Below, in pieces: positions 34,397 through 45,724 of a stretch of DNA of 46,289 bases. Each line of letters opens with the position of its first letter. The first letter of the stretch is position 1. Under the pieces are notes generated by a model. It worked only from the letters and a program-made list of their open reading frames with translations. It had not been told where the DNA came from and ran no database searches. The position numbers were made by a program, and so were the translations under genes. Source of the stretch: Mnemiopsis leidyi (lineage: Eukaryota; Ctenophora; Tentaculata; Lobata; Bolinopsidae); assembly GCA_000226015.1 (NCBI GenBank), contig JH154806.1:299491-345779 (forward strand). Reading direction: 5' to 3'.

Positions 34397-34889
34397 TACT
34401 GCTCACAAATGTACTTTGAGAATACAGGATGTATAGTACAAGAACCAAACAGGACGCAGTGACGTTGATATATCTGCTCTCTAATAAGAGCAACTAAAAC
34501 CGTTGTGAAATAAAACTGCACTACAGTAACAGTACTTTTTGTCTGTGGGGATGTTAGTGTCTTAGTTAGTAAACCTGGTGCTCTATAAATATGAAATAAA
34601 TAACAAATAATGATGCCAGCATCATCACACCTTATCTCTCAAAGTATCTTAAAAGCTTTAAAAATTCAAAATAAAAATCTAAAATACCAAAAGTTTAATC
34701 CTTATTAATGTTAATAAACCTTTTTTTAGCTACAAAAGGGTTATCCTTGAAAAATTCATTATGTCTCATTTTTTATCTCATACTTAAATTTTAATTCGGA
34801 CACTCCAACAGCCACATGTTACACAAGTGTAACAGCCAATTACAGGAGGCCAAATGTACAGTTATACATACACGCCAGTGACGGTTAAG

Positions 34890-35108
34890 GTAGTGTGTAC
34901 CATACTTTTATCGTCCGAGCCTTCGCTGCAATGGGCAGCTACTAATTTAACCCTCAATCACGGTTTCTCGATCATTCGGCTGAGTCGACTGAAGAAGATT
35001 GCATAGGCAAATGCCCTTACCGCACTTCTCTAGGACTGGCAGATACGGGAGTTGAACCCCTGACCTCCTGCGTGGGAGCCAAGAAGGAAACCACTACACC
35101 ACCAGCCC
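34890..35108 (-). mobile_element. tRNA-derived SINE inserted in a LINE relic
   Basis: On the minus strand the head (35108-35033) has A box TGGTGTAGTGG, B box GGGTTCAACTCCC, and ends GGGCTGG/CCAGTCC that can pair over seven bases. The T arm is spaced four bases too far from the 3' end for a real tRNA. The body contains GACTCAGCCGAATGATCGAG (about 34987-34968). The SINE interrupts the reverse-transcriptase relic at 35109. The 3' boundary is approximate. Confidence 0.7.
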
Positions 35109-35663
35109 ATAAATTTTATTCTCAAAATAACTTTTCTTAAAATTTTATTCTCAAAATAACTCCCACTTTCAATACGATTTAATACCTCATCAGAAATATC
35201 CCCAAAGTTTCTTCTACTGTAGATTCCTAAGGCTTTAGTTTTGCTCTTGAACATTTCCAGATTAGATTTAAAAATATTTAGATTTAATGCGGTCTTCACC
35301 TCTATGGGTAGCTTATTCCAAAACAACATTACCCTATTATTTAAAAAATTTCTTCGAAAACGATTAATCTTGGAAGCTTTACTCGTCCCTGGCTTACATA
35401 TCAAATTTACTCCAGACCTACTAAAATTAAAGACTCCAGCTAACTGGGATAAGCCCTGGCTAGCTTTATAAACCTCAATCAGGTCACCTCTCGAACCTCT
35501 CTCAGCAAGAGTAGTCAGCTCTAGTATCTGCAGTCACTCAGAGTAAGGAAGAAGGCCTACCGGTTCAATCATCCGTGTAAAGCGTCTCTGGACGCTCTTA
35601 ATCCTCATTATCAAAGACCAATTTCCATGCTCTGCTGCAGGATTCCAGAGCTCTCCTTTAGTT
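35109..35663 (-). mobile_element. C-terminal part of a non-LTR retrotransposon reverse transcriptase protein
   Basis: Minus-strand translation reads ELWNPAAEHGNWSLIMRIKS, then VQRRFTRMI, then after one in-frame TGA LQILELTTLAERGSRGDLIE, and further on NRVMLFWNKLPIEVKTALNL with IFKSNLEMF. This order (LWNP..., VQRR.TR, L.LE.R..RGDLI.VYK, WN.LP..V, FK..L) is the characteristic tail of endonuclease/RT proteins of CR1/jockey/L2-type LINEs. The upstream RT catalytic domain is not in the window, so the insertion is 5' truncated. Confidence 0.78.
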
Positions 35664-36391
35664 TACGGCCTAAAGTGATGAAAATCAGGACCCCAGTTAT
35701 GCTGATGTGAGACCCCATTTAGTACCTGCTGCATCTGATTGGTGAGGCATTTGATCTAAGTGAATTTCTGTCCAATGACTGCTTATCATTAAGCTGCTGC
35801 CTCAACATGTAACGCTGATTAGATAAGCTTTTCACCTCTACCATGACTTTTCACCTCTACCCCAACTTCCTTTGCAGGAGATTTTGGTATTTGTTACACC
35901 TGTATACTATACAAATACCTCATTATCACTGCAGTAACATTTTCTGTGTCTTATGACACCAATTGAGGATTTAGCAGCATCCTTTATGGACTCAAGCTAT
36001 TTATGTCTGAGTAAGGATCAAGAGCAGGAACAGCATTTCTTACAACAATTAAGCTCATTTAAAATTTTGATTAAATGACAATTTCAGCCCCATTCAAAAC
36101 TGCCTTAATTCCCAGCATTTGCACTCAGCAAAATAATGTCCATTTGTTGTTATAATAAAAATCTCATTTGTGGTTCCTTACTATGCCTCTAATCACTTGT
36201 TCATATTAAATAGAACACAGTGGCCAAAGTTTGATACAATACGATTTGACTTAAATGCTGTTAATAAAAATATTTGTTTTTTCTTTTCTCACATGTTTTA
36301 CCTGCATGTTAAGATACCTAAGGCAACAACACCAAGAAAATAACCGACTTTCTGTCATTCATTAAATCGATGGAGGAAAAATTCTGAAGAA
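35664..36391. other. Spacer upstream of the galectin gene
   Basis: AT-rich spacer that presumably contains the galectin promoter and 5' UTR. No coding sequence, RNA gene or obvious repeat is seen. Confidence 0.45.
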
Positions 36392-37354
36392 ATGCCGGAC
36401 ATTCTTTCACCTTCTTCTACTTTGGTGCAGTTGAACTCTGCTTCTGATGAAGAGTTGGAAGTGGGTGCTTGGAACTTACCCCCTCGAACTGTACTGAACT
36501 ACGTTTTATTTCTGAGAAGAAAACTCAGGACTGCTGAGGTAGAAGTTGATCGTCTTCTTGGAGTTGTCACAGAACAACAAAAAAATCTAAACGGTTTGAT
36601 GTCTTCATTAGGAGTGGGCAATATGTCTTTGCCAGCTGATGCTCCCCCAGCATATGATAGCTCGTTAAAATTGGCAGCAACAATTTCTGCTCCTCCAGAA
36701 TATTTCAGCTTAACAGAGACTGTCGACCCTTCTGCTCCTCAAGGACATGCTAGCTTCATAGAGACTGTCTGTCCTCCTTCAGGACACACTAGCTCAACAG
36801 AGACTTACTGTCCTCCTCCAGGGCATACTAGCTTGACAGAAACTCAAGAGCTGAGTGACCAATCTCGGCATGGTGCAACTCATGTACCATGTAGTTCCTC
36901 GTCAGAGGATCCAAGTCCATATGCTGCCTCTCCACCAATAAGTACAGTCCTGAAGTTGGAAGATAACATAGTTCTAAGGCCAGGCTCAAACATTCAAGGA
37001 ACATTCTACTATAAGAAGGGAACAAAAATTTTTTCACTCAGCCTTCAGAAAGAACCAGGAGTTTACATTTTCCACATAGAATTTAGACCAAGTCCTCATG
37101 GCAATATTGTTGTAATGGATTCTAACTGCAGTTCAAACTGGGAGGAGGATGTGAGGACTAAACTGCCACGGCTAGTAGATGAACAACTTGTTATTGTTAA
37201 CATAGAATGTCGTGATACTATGTTTAAAGTGACAATGAATGGTGAGGAACTGAGGAGGGTGTTCAATTACCGCTATCCGCTTGAGGACGTGAGGGAGTTG
37301 GGGGTAACTCATGGCTCTAAGGGCAATAAATGGATTTCACTTAATTACAATTAA
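36392..37354 (+). CDS. Chimera-type galectin with coiled coil and PPxY motifs
   Basis: An intron-free frame of 320 residues. The N-terminal 60 residues contain a likely amphipathic helix (NYVLFLRRKLRTAEVEVDRL). A proline/serine/threonine-rich region follows with PPAY and PPEY motifs and a short repeat (GHTSSTET, GHTSLTET). The C-terminal 130 or so residues form a galectin-like carbohydrate-recognition domain: LRPGSNIQGTF, FHIEFRP (in place of HFNPR), MDSN, NWEEDVR (for WGxEER), FKVTMNGEELRRVFNYR. The core His, Arg, Asn, Trp and Glu positions can be matched, although the HFNPR motif is altered, so sugar affinity is uncertain. There is no signal peptide, as is usual for galectins. A disordered N-terminus joined to one CRD is the galectin-3 layout; PPxY motifs suggest WW-domain (NEDD4-type) partners by inference. 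Confidence 0.85.
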   Translation: MPDILSPSSTLVQLNSASDEELEVGAWNLPPRTVLNYVLFLRRKLRTAEVEVDRLLGVVTEQQKNLNGLMSSLGVGNMSLPADAPPAYDSSLKLAATISAPPEYFSLTETVDPSAPQGHASFIETVCPPSGHTSSTETYCPPPGHTSLTETQELSDQSRHGATHVPCSSSSEDPSPYAASPPISTVLKLEDNIVLRPGSNIQGTFYYKKGTKIFSLSLQKEPGVYIFHIEFRPSPHGNIVVMDSNCSSNWEEDVRTKLPRLVDEQLVIVNIECRDTMFKVTMNGEELRRVFNYRYPLEDVRELGVTHGSKGNKWISLNYN

Positions 37355-38916
37355 ATATATAGCCAAAGAAATTAATCTGTTTATATCATCTGCTTTTGTT
37401 TTTTAGATGATTCTGTGTAATCTACCTGTAGATAATTGTAATTTCAAGCACATCGATTGAAACCTATTGCAACTTCAGGCCATAGGATAGGCCCTCTGTC
37501 CTATTCAGTAAAATGAATCTTCCTTAGAATAGGTGTTGCCCTCAAGGCTTAATTTTTAATCCTATTTTAAAGCTCTTGGAAGCTTTACAGTATCATCCAT
37601 TCACATTCATTATAATTTAACTGCAACTGTGGTTTCATCATCAATTTAGATATGCTAGAAGTGTGATTTAAGTTAAGGGGGGGGGGGGGAGTAAGGCACT
37701 AACCATGACCCCCGAGAATTTGCCCCATCATGCATGGATGGGGACCCTGATATATTGCCACTTGACTGCTACTACTGAGTGTTCTTTGACCCAGGATCTT
37801 ACGAAAACAGTTTGAGATTTTAAAAAGGAATCGTGCAGAAGTGTGCATTGTCTTTAAAATGAGTCCAGTTTCCAGAAAAGTGCCCAAAAATTTACCGTTT
37901 TAGAACATCAAAAATTAACTCTTTGGTGGTATCAGAGCACCAGCATCTTACATTTATTAGTGTTACTCAAAATATTGGAACCGTAATGGGGGATTAAGTT
38001 TCTGGTAATGGGGATTTTGAAAAAGGCCGTTTTATGTATACTCAAGACATCTGCTATTCATATGGCTTAAAATTCCTTTATGCCAGTGTGGGAATCTTTA
38101 TGATAGAAGAGCGCCCTGCTAGTACAATGAAAGCTCCTTTTGACATTTCACCCTGGCTTGATACTAATCAGAGTTATTTCATCTGAGTTTGTACTTTTTT
38201 AATCTTTCTATTTAAAGATGGTATTTGATTAAGCTGAGTATTTAGTAAATGCCAGTTAAATGAAAAATTATTGATATGGCATAAGAGCATAAGAAACTTT
38301 GTAGATTTTCACTATATAATCCGCAGATGTGGTGATTATAAACTCTGGGATTTCTGGAAAAGGGTTATCCTAAGTATACTCAAGATATCTTTGATTGCAT
38401 TGGTATGGAAATTCGTCCAGCAGATGGCCCCCTGCTATTATATGATAAAGGCTTCTATTAACCATTTATGAGGTTCATATTAATTAGTGTTATTTTATCT
38501 GAGTTTTTATTTTCTTTTGAAATTTCTTTATTTTAAGATGATATTTTCATTAAGCCTTTCAAAAAGCCAGCATTTATCTATATACTTTCTTTTGGGTTTG
38601 AAGTAAGAATTATTGCGTTAGGTTTTATTTATCTCGGTAAACCATAGGAAATTAAATGATATTATTCATTGGCAAAAATCAATAGATTAATCTTTGTAAC
38701 CACTGAGAGGGAGGAAGGAACAAAATTGTCAGTGAGTCGAGAATGAAAGTCTGTTAACTTTATATTACATTATACATAAAGAGCTTTAAAATTATTAGAC
38801 AGATAATGTCTGTCAAATATGAAGAAGAAAAATAATTAGTTGTATGATTAAGCTAAATTAACAATGTTAAAATAATTAATTGCAAATTTTTACCACAGGG
38901 AGTTTGATGTAACACT
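37355..38916. other. Spacer with an old local duplication; CNOT3 5' region
   Basis: Contains an 11-13 base G run at about 37679 and two diverged copies of a block of about 200 bases (roughly 38035-38250 and 38360-38565) sharing TATACTCAAGA, CCCTGCTA and TTATTTCATCTGAGTTT-like words. A 3' splice acceptor (TTTTTACCACAG) at 38898, 18 bases before the CNOT3 ATG, suggests a 5' UTR intron. No coding gene is seen. Confidence 0.5.
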
Positions 38917-40650
38917 ATGGCAGATAAACGCAAACTTCTTGGTGATATTGATAGATGTCACAAAAAGGTGGCAGAGGGTGTAGAATCTTTTAACGAGACT
39001 TGGAAAAAGCTTCAGCAAGCTTGCAATCCAAATCAGAAAGAAAAGTATGAGCAGGATTTGAAAAAAGAGATTAAAAAGTTGCAGAGGTTACGGGATCAAA
39101 TAAAAACTTGGTGTGCATCAAATGAAGTGAAGGATAAAAGGCCATTAATGGAGGACAGAAAACTCATAGAAACTCAGATGGAAACTTTTAAAATTGTCGA
39201 AAGGGATTCAAAAACTAAAGCTTATTCTAAAGAAGCCTTAGGATTACCAGCTAAGATCGATCCTGCTGAAAAAGAAAAGTATGAGCTACGGGAATGGCTG
39301 AATAAAACAATTGAGTCCCTTAACATTGAATCAGATAAATTAGAGGCAGATGTTGAAATGATCCATGCTCAGAACAGAAAAGGTAAGAGTAAAGACAAGC
39401 AGCAAGACAAGTTGGATGAACTTCAAGAATTTATAAATAAACATAGGTGGCACACTGTTCATTTAGAAGCATTGCTCCGAATGTTAGACAATGACAATAT
39501 TGATGTCAGTGATGTGAAAGGTATTCAAGAAGATGTGGACTTTTATTTGACAGACTACAAAGAACCTGATTATGTTGATAATGAATATCTCTACACAGAC
39601 ATAGTAGACCCTGAAATCTTAAATAGTTCTTTAGTTGACAACAGAATAACAACTAACATATCAGATGATGATGAAGAAGAAGATGATGATAGTGTCATGG
39701 ATGACAGCTTTTCCCAAGTTTCCCATGAATCACATAATAACACAGATACCAATGAGATCCCACCTACCAGTCCTAGTTCGAAGTCCAGCACAAAAACGAA
39801 GACTGCCCAGCCTACTCCTACGCAAGCTACAGTAAGGTCACGCCACCCAACCCCTAATTCCTGCACACCGAGTGTTACAACTCCTCCTGCCAGCACAACT
39901 ACCCAACCAATGCATGTCAAACCCCTGCAACCCAAGACGCCAACCAACAATTTGATTTCACCTCCAACATTCTCCTCAGCGCCCCCTAGTTCGACAACAA
40001 GCTCTCTTTACACAAACCATCATGTACCAAGCACAGAGTCAGTTCGATCTCCTCCCTCCATACCCACCTCAGCTCCCTCCAGTACACATTCAGAAAACAT
40101 ACACAGTCCAGAGGAAGATCCCAACCAGGAGGCATTCGTCTTAGATCCTATTTTAGGAGTAAGTCCTCTTGGACCCTTGCCCCTGACTCCAGAGAGGGCC
40201 ATGCAGCTGGAAATGCTGGAGGCAGCAGCAGCAAATCTTCCCCAACCAAACGACTCCAACAGGGTACGCTCTTTGAATCTCATCAATTCGTTTCCCAACC
40301 TTCCAACTCAGATTCCTCCTCATCACTATCATAGCTATGACCCAAAACACAATTTCGACTCATTCGAGTACTTCAAAAATTTGGTCCCAGACACCTTGTT
40401 TTTTATATTCTATTTCTATGAAGGGACAAGGGCTCAATACTACGCGGCTAAAGCTTTGAAAGAGCAACACTGGAGATTCCACAAGAAAATCAAAATGTGG
40501 TTCCAGCGATACGAAGAGCCAAAAGAAATTGTGGAGTCCCATGAGACCGGGACATATGTGTATTTTGACATCGACCTCTGGCAGCAGAGAACAAAAGAGG
40601 ACTTCAAATTTGAGTACAAATGGTTGGAAGAGAACAACTTAGACGAATGA
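38917..40650 (+). CDS. CNOT3: CNOT3 (CCR4-NOT complex subunit 3), intron-free coding region
   Basis: Scaffold subunit of the CCR4-NOT deadenylase, acting in mRNA decay and translational repression. It is 577 residues in one open frame (human 753). The N-terminal NOT3 domain is strongly conserved: MADKRKLLGDIDRCHKKVAE, then YEQDLKKEIKKLQRLRDQIK, KLIETQMETFK, TKAYSKEALGL and LLRMLDND (about residues 1-230). An acidic stretch follows, then a Ser/Thr/Pro-rich linker (about 250-420), shorter than in vertebrates. The C-terminal NOT box reads FEYFKNLVPDTLFFIFYFYE, YYAAKALKEQHWRFHKKIK and YVYFDIDLWQQRTKEDFKFE, the region that pairs with CNOT2 and CNOT1. The coding sequence has no introns although neighbours such as OGT are heavily split. 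No disabling change is seen, so if it is a retrocopy it is a functional one. Confidence 0.97.
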   Translation: MADKRKLLGDIDRCHKKVAEGVESFNETWKKLQQACNPNQKEKYEQDLKKEIKKLQRLRDQIKTWCASNEVKDKRPLMEDRKLIETQMETFKIVERDSKTKAYSKEALGLPAKIDPAEKEKYELREWLNKTIESLNIESDKLEADVEMIHAQNRKGKSKDKQQDKLDELQEFINKHRWHTVHLEALLRMLDNDNIDVSDVKGIQEDVDFYLTDYKEPDYVDNEYLYTDIVDPEILNSSLVDNRITTNISDDDEEEDDDSVMDDSFSQVSHESHNNTDTNEIPPTSPSSKSSTKTKTAQPTPTQATVRSRHPTPNSCTPSVTTPPASTTTQPMHVKPLQPKTPTNNLISPPTFSSAPPSSTTSSLYTNHHVPSTESVRSPPSIPTSAPSSTHSENIHSPEEDPNQEAFVLDPILGVSPLGPLPLTPERAMQLEMLEAAAANLPQPNDSNRVRSLNLINSFPNLPTQIPPHHYHSYDPKHNFDSFEYFKNLVPDTLFFIFYFYEGTRAQYYAAKALKEQHWRFHKKIKMWFQRYEEPKEIVESHETGTYVYFDIDLWQQRTKEDFKFEYKWLEENNLDE

Positions 40651-41157
40651 ATCAAATTGTAAACGATTTTGTACTTTTCCTGTATCTACGATTGGTGGTG
40701 ATTTCATTTTAATAAACTGACATGAACCGTGCAAGCTTTGGTGAAATAAGAGTTAACATATATTATTTTCCCAAAAGTTTGAAATTTATATTCATCCGTT
40801 TGTTGAAGGCCATTCTCTGTGAGAATAGTCTACTGGAAATATATAATTTTATTTTTAGACTTTCGGTATTATTTGATGTTGATTTAAGTTAAAATTGTTT
40901 ACGTGAGATTTCCATCACATCCAGTTTTACATATGAAATTTAAATATACCTTGATTTTGTTGTTTTCATTTTAGAAACCCCTTAAGTCAAAATATATGTT
41001 CAATGTATAAGCTGTCCAAGGTGAAAATTGTATATTTGCCTTAAGATAAGTTTGTTTACATTCTGATGGACTGTGCTATTGTTTAAAGTTTTACTTAGAT
41101 TCGTTTTGCTTTACAAAATCTAATTTGTAACTTCAAAGAAAGGCTACTCTCAACACG
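40651..41157. promoter_or_regulatory. CNOT3 3' flank and DNAJA promoter region
   Basis: About 500 bases of AT-rich DNA between two same-strand genes. It carries the CNOT3 polyadenylation signal and must include the DNAJA promoter and 5' UTR. I do not see a heat-shock element array that I would claim. Confidence 0.45.
40711..40716 (+). terminator. CNOT3 polyadenylation signal (AATAAA)
   Basis: Canonical AATAAA 61 bases after the CNOT3 stop codon. Cleavage would be expected within the next 10-30 bases. Assignment is by position only. Confidence 0.6.
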
Positions 41158-44100
41158 ATGGTCAAAGACACCAAACTCTATGATATACTGGGCGTTACCC
41201 CAGCATCTACACAAGCAGAAATCAAGAAATCATACAGAAAGCTAGCGCTTAAATATCACCCTGACAAGAATCCTGGATCCGAGGACAAGGTATTAATTTT
41301 AGCTTATCAGTGCTTTTGTTGTTTAACTTTTCCAGACATGGTCGAATTAGATGGCCAAAATCTTGCCAATGTTCGGTAGATTACATATTTCTATTGAAGA
41401 TTGTGTCAATAAAATTGATCTTAATTTCAGTTCAAAGAAATATCCTATGCTTTCGAAGTATTATCAGATGAGAATAAGAAGAGGGTGTACGATCAAGGTG
41501 GAATAGAAGCCCTGAAAGAAGGTAAACTTCCTTCTTAATTAATTTTTAACGTTAACTTCCAGCTTAATACCCTCAATGTTAAGTCTATCATTACGACTTG
41601 AACGGTTAGTCCTTTAAAGCTTAATAGAAGACTAGGCCGAATCTAGGCTAATCGCCACTCTTGCTTTATTCTAAGGAGGTGGAGGTGGCGGGGGACACAA
41701 CCCTATGGACATTTTTGACATGTTCTTCGGTGGTGGTATGCGCGGACACAGAGGACACGAGGGGCCACGACGGGGTCGAGACATGGTCCATCCTCTCAAG
41801 GTAACTTCTACCTCTGACACACCGTTAGAGTAAGCTGTATTTGGGGAGGGGTCACAAATCGTTTGAACCAAGTTATAGTGTTGCTCGGTATTGATCGGAT
41901 GTACCTTACTTCTTTCAGATCGATCGCTGTTAGATGATGCGAGAAAATTTGTGACCCCTCTCCAAAAATACCTTTCTCTATAGTCTATGTTTAAACGGTT
42001 TATACTCACTTTACATGAGTATTGAGTAAGGTAGCTGCCATGCACCATGCCTACCTTAGCAAGCCTCAATGACTCGAGCTTGGTCAATTTATATTTGTGG
42101 CCGTCAGTGAGTTTTCTTGCAAGAGTGTACTCGAATATGGTATGATGTTTACCCTCACTCCAGTGGCGAACAAATATGCACCGCTCTGCATAATCTGTCT
42201 GTCACCACATGCCATTGAGGGTCGGAGACCCTGTATTTATAGAGTTATAGATCGTTAGTTGGCTCGATCTTGCTAGTAAGATGTATACTTTGTCTTGTTA
42301 GGTTTCGTTGTTAGTTGTTAGTGGTTTGTTGTTAGTTGTAGTAGTTACAACATTTGTCCCACGATATGGATGTCTTGTGTCCAAGCCCCATAAGGGGTAA
42401 GTGCCACTACATTCCGCTTTAAGACGTCACCCCTTTCATGAGGTAATTTCTACCTTCTAAATGAAAATGATGAGCTGTTTTGAACTTATTACTTATTTAA
42501 CCGGTTCTCGCTGTTTCGAACTTATTAAGCTGTTTTGAACTTATTAGTTATTTGAATTTTGACCGGTGCTCAGGTGTCTCTTGAGGAGCTCTACAATGGA
42601 GCAACCAGACAATTGGCACTTAACAAAAACGTCATCTGTGGCAAATGTAACGGAAAAGGTACGACATGCTTGTTTGATACACAGACAAAATAAACAAATT
42701 GTTCGTTAAATGGTTCCATCTTAATCAGTATTTTCACAAGGTATTAAAATTGACCGAAGTTATGTTCCCTGTAAATTAACTCAGAATGTGTCAGTATTAA
42801 CTATTAACTGAGTATTGCTACTAACCAGCTATGATATAAACCTTACAAAATATCCGCATATTTTACACAAACTACCCGACCAGGAGGAAAAGACGGAGCA
42901 GTACAGACTTGTAACGGTTGCCATGGTAACGGAATAAAAGTTATCGTTAGACAACTCCAGCCGGGCATGATACAACAGATGCAGACCGTCTGTCCTGATT
43001 GTCATGGGAAGGGAGACATCATCCGAGAAAAAGTTTGTTTTTTAACTTTTATTTTGCTGGTTTTTGTAGTTATTTGTTATAGCTCTTTTGATTATTTGTT
43101 TGTTGTTTTCGATAGTTTTACAGTGGCGTTGCATAAATTATCTTTCGAACAATTAGACCTAAGTCCTAAATATCTATTAGTCAAACAAAAGAGAAATTGC
43201 ACGTTGAAGAATCCCTATACAACGTACCTTGCATGTATATAGAATGTCAACTGCATACAATTACAAATACGTGTACAAAGACTACACTTAATAATACAAC
43301 TGTACTACGGACCGTGTCAAAATCGTCGTGTGTTTCAATGTAACAAGCTGCATGTAACATGACTCCCTAATTGACATACCAAGCTTTGTGTGGAATATAA
43401 ATGTAATACCTGCCTTCTACTACTACTACTGCTACGAATATTGTACAAATTGCAGTGTATAGGATGATAACTTTACATGAAGACATATTATCTAAGTTAA
43501 GTATCACAATACCAACAAGAAGGCAAGAGTTATTGAGCACTGCTGAATAAGGTCACATCATAGAGGGTGTGTCTAGAAAATACCTTCATATTTGTTAACG
43601 AACATTGATGTGGTTACAGTTAACGTAACATTGTCTTTGTGTACAGACATCTAGAAGTCCAACCCGCACCAATCTTCTCTGTGTTATAGTTGCACAGTGC
43701 ATTATGCAGTAATTATCTGAAATTTCAGTGTGTAAGTTTTGTGTGAGAGAGATAGTACACTAAATTGTCGATAACTCCAAAGTACATCAGCTGAGATTGT
43801 ACTCCTTGAGGCTAGTGCATGAAGTACATCAAGTATATATACATGAAGTACATGAAGTACAGTCAGTTTCAGATAAAGCAGCTGAAATAATTCAGCCGTA
43901 TGGCATTGGTTTTATTACAATTATTTACAGGAAGAATGTGGATACTCGATATTAACAGTGCCCACATCTTCTTTTGCCTGCCTAAAGTCATAAAATAACG
44001 AATATAAAAGATTCGATAACATAAAAAATCAATTAAGCTAAACAATCTCGTGACTACTGTCAAGTCTGTGTTTAGTAGACATAAAGCTTCCTGTTAAAGC

Positions 44101-44661
44101 TACATAAAAAATATAATATGAAATCAAAGGAACGTTTGAAATAGTGTTAGTGCATCTTTAACTTTAACCATAAAGTGTACATATCATAAGAAACAGCTGT
44201 ACTGTATGTGTATTGTGTGTGCTATGAACCGTAAAAGTGTTCAAATACATTAGTTCAAGTATACACAGTTTAGAGGAGTGTACAAATACATTAGTTCAAG
44301 TATACATTGTTTAGATGACTGTACAAATACAATAGTTCAAGTATACATCCGGATAATTTAGTTTTATTGCATTGAATTAGCACACATCGGATAATTTTCT
44401 CTTATAAAAACCTTACAAAAATTCCATGCACTCAATTTTGGACACTCAGAGTTGTGTGAAAAATCCTACACTCAATCATGACGTCATCTAATTCCGCTAA
44501 TTTACATTCAAACCTCGTAGTGCTAACTATTTATTCTACAGGACAGATGTCGGCAGTGTATGGGAAAGAAAGTGGTCAGAGAAAGGAAGATTCTAGAAGT
44601 TCACATAACCAAGGGAATGAAGGACGGTCAGAAGATCACATTCTCAGGCGAGGGAGATCAG
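41158..44661 (+). CDS. DNAJA: Type-A DNAJ (HSP40) co-chaperone, DNAJA1-like; 3' end outside window
   Basis: HSP70 co-chaperone. Six exons (41158-41289, 41431-41521, 41676-41800, 42574-42658, 42884-43032, 44542-44661) join in phases 0, 1, 0, 1, 0 to 234 residues. The J domain ([20 protein letters not shown]) has HPD in YHPDKNP, which stimulates HSP70 ATPase. A G-rich linker contains [12 protein letters not shown]. Substrate domain I starts [20 protein letters not shown], and the zinc-binding region has four CxxCxG repeats ([32 protein letters not shown]). The last exon in view ends [31 protein letters not shown] and NGATRQLAL favour DNAJA1/A4 over DNAJA2. Substrate domain II and the CaaX-type C-terminus (about 165 residues) are not found up to the window end, so the gene is partial here. 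The exon 3 acceptor (TTCTAAG) is weak. Confidence 0.93.
41838..41970. repeat. Inverted repeat in DNAJA intron 3
   Basis: Arms 41838-41859 and 41947-41970 (core GAGGGGTCACAAAT, inverted as ATTTGTGACCCCTC) are complementary over about 22 bases with a loop of 87 bases. It could be a small foldback element or an intronic RNA hairpin. There is no coding content. Confidence 0.75.
43033..44541. repeat. DNAJA intron 5 with a 41-bp tandem repeat
   Basis: A 1.5-kb intron. Positions 44242-44348 hold two and a half copies of a 41-base unit beginning CAAATACATTAGTTCAAGTA, starting at 44242, 44283 and 44324. A minor cluster of GAAGTACAT words lies at 43820-43862. No nested gene is seen. Confidence 0.75.
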
Positions 44662-45177
44662 GTAACTTATTTCAAACATGTAATGAATTTTGTGATTAGA
44701 GGTACTGCGATTATTTCCGGGTTTCTGAAAGTATTTTTTCAACTTCGTGTGTTGCAATGCGTTTCCCATTCCACAAATTTGGGGTGTGATTATGAACAGC
44801 TTGGCTATTTTTATGGTGTTCATCGATGTAACTTTGAACTGGCTGGTTTAAAACTGCTGGCTATCGGAAGTGTAGTTACCTAAGAGCCACAAAAGGCTAG
44901 CGATTCTGTATGAGTATCCCACGCTACAGCCGCCTATGATATACTAGATAAACTCATTATTAGCTCTTCAGCTGTTTTTTGCTGCAGTTCTGTGACCGTT
45001 GCTTGATGGTGGCTTACACAGAACATAAACATCAACCACTTATGTCTCTGATGACTTGATGTTATCACAACTTCGCTTTACAGACCGCAATTTATCGCAA
45101 ATATTCCTTCGTCTACAATCTTTCCTCTCCTTCAGTCGTATTTTATGCATTCCCCGTTCCGGCAGTCAATTGCAGCA

Positions 45178-45309
45178 ATGTCTGGTAAAAGTCCAAGTTT
45201 CTTAAACAAGAAAGAGAAACCGAGCATCAAGGCTCTAAAACTCGGTCACACTATTGCGAAACGGTCTACAGTCTCGAAATTTCCAACTCAAAAAGATATC
45301 GAAAGTTAG
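45178..45309 (+). CDS. Short open frame, 43 residues, unrecognised
   Basis: ATG to TAG encoding a basic peptide that begins MSGKSPSFLNKKEKPSIKAL and is rich in Lys and Ser. It matches no family I know. It could be a first coding exon, a small ORF in an intron of the DNAJ gene, or chance. There is no Kozak or expression evidence. Confidence 0.2.
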   Translation: MSGKSPSFLNKKEKPSIKALKLGHTIAKRSTVSKFPTQKDIES

Positions 45310-45724
45310 GCGAAATCCATTGTGGTCTACCTGTATTTCGATTATCTCGCGCACGCACCGCCACATGTAGCCCTCGTGGATTTAAACACTTACGTCAGGC
45401 CTGGCAGCGAGAGGGGGTTTTCGTCATGTGATGCATCTGTGTGATGATTTAACATCTTGATGTCTGACCCGTGTCTGTGTGTTTAACTTACAAACTTCTG
45501 TGCAGTGCTGTGAATTGTAGCGTCTGCTTGACTGACGTTTGCCGTATCGATAATGTACCTTACGAGACATATTTACGCGGATCAAAAATCTGGGGATCGA
45601 ATTAATGGTTGGACAATGAAATGGGGATTTTTTAAAAAAAATCCCCAAATTTCGTACCCCGAATTAAATTCAATTATTTTTTGAAAAATCAAACTCATTT
45701 TTTTTAATTTGATCATCTTTAAAG

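Noticed and set aside
35033-35108. Functional tRNA gene on the minus strand
   Set aside because: A and B boxes and a pairable acceptor stem are present, but the T arm is displaced by about four bases and the anticodon arm is not regular; it continues into a SINE-like body.
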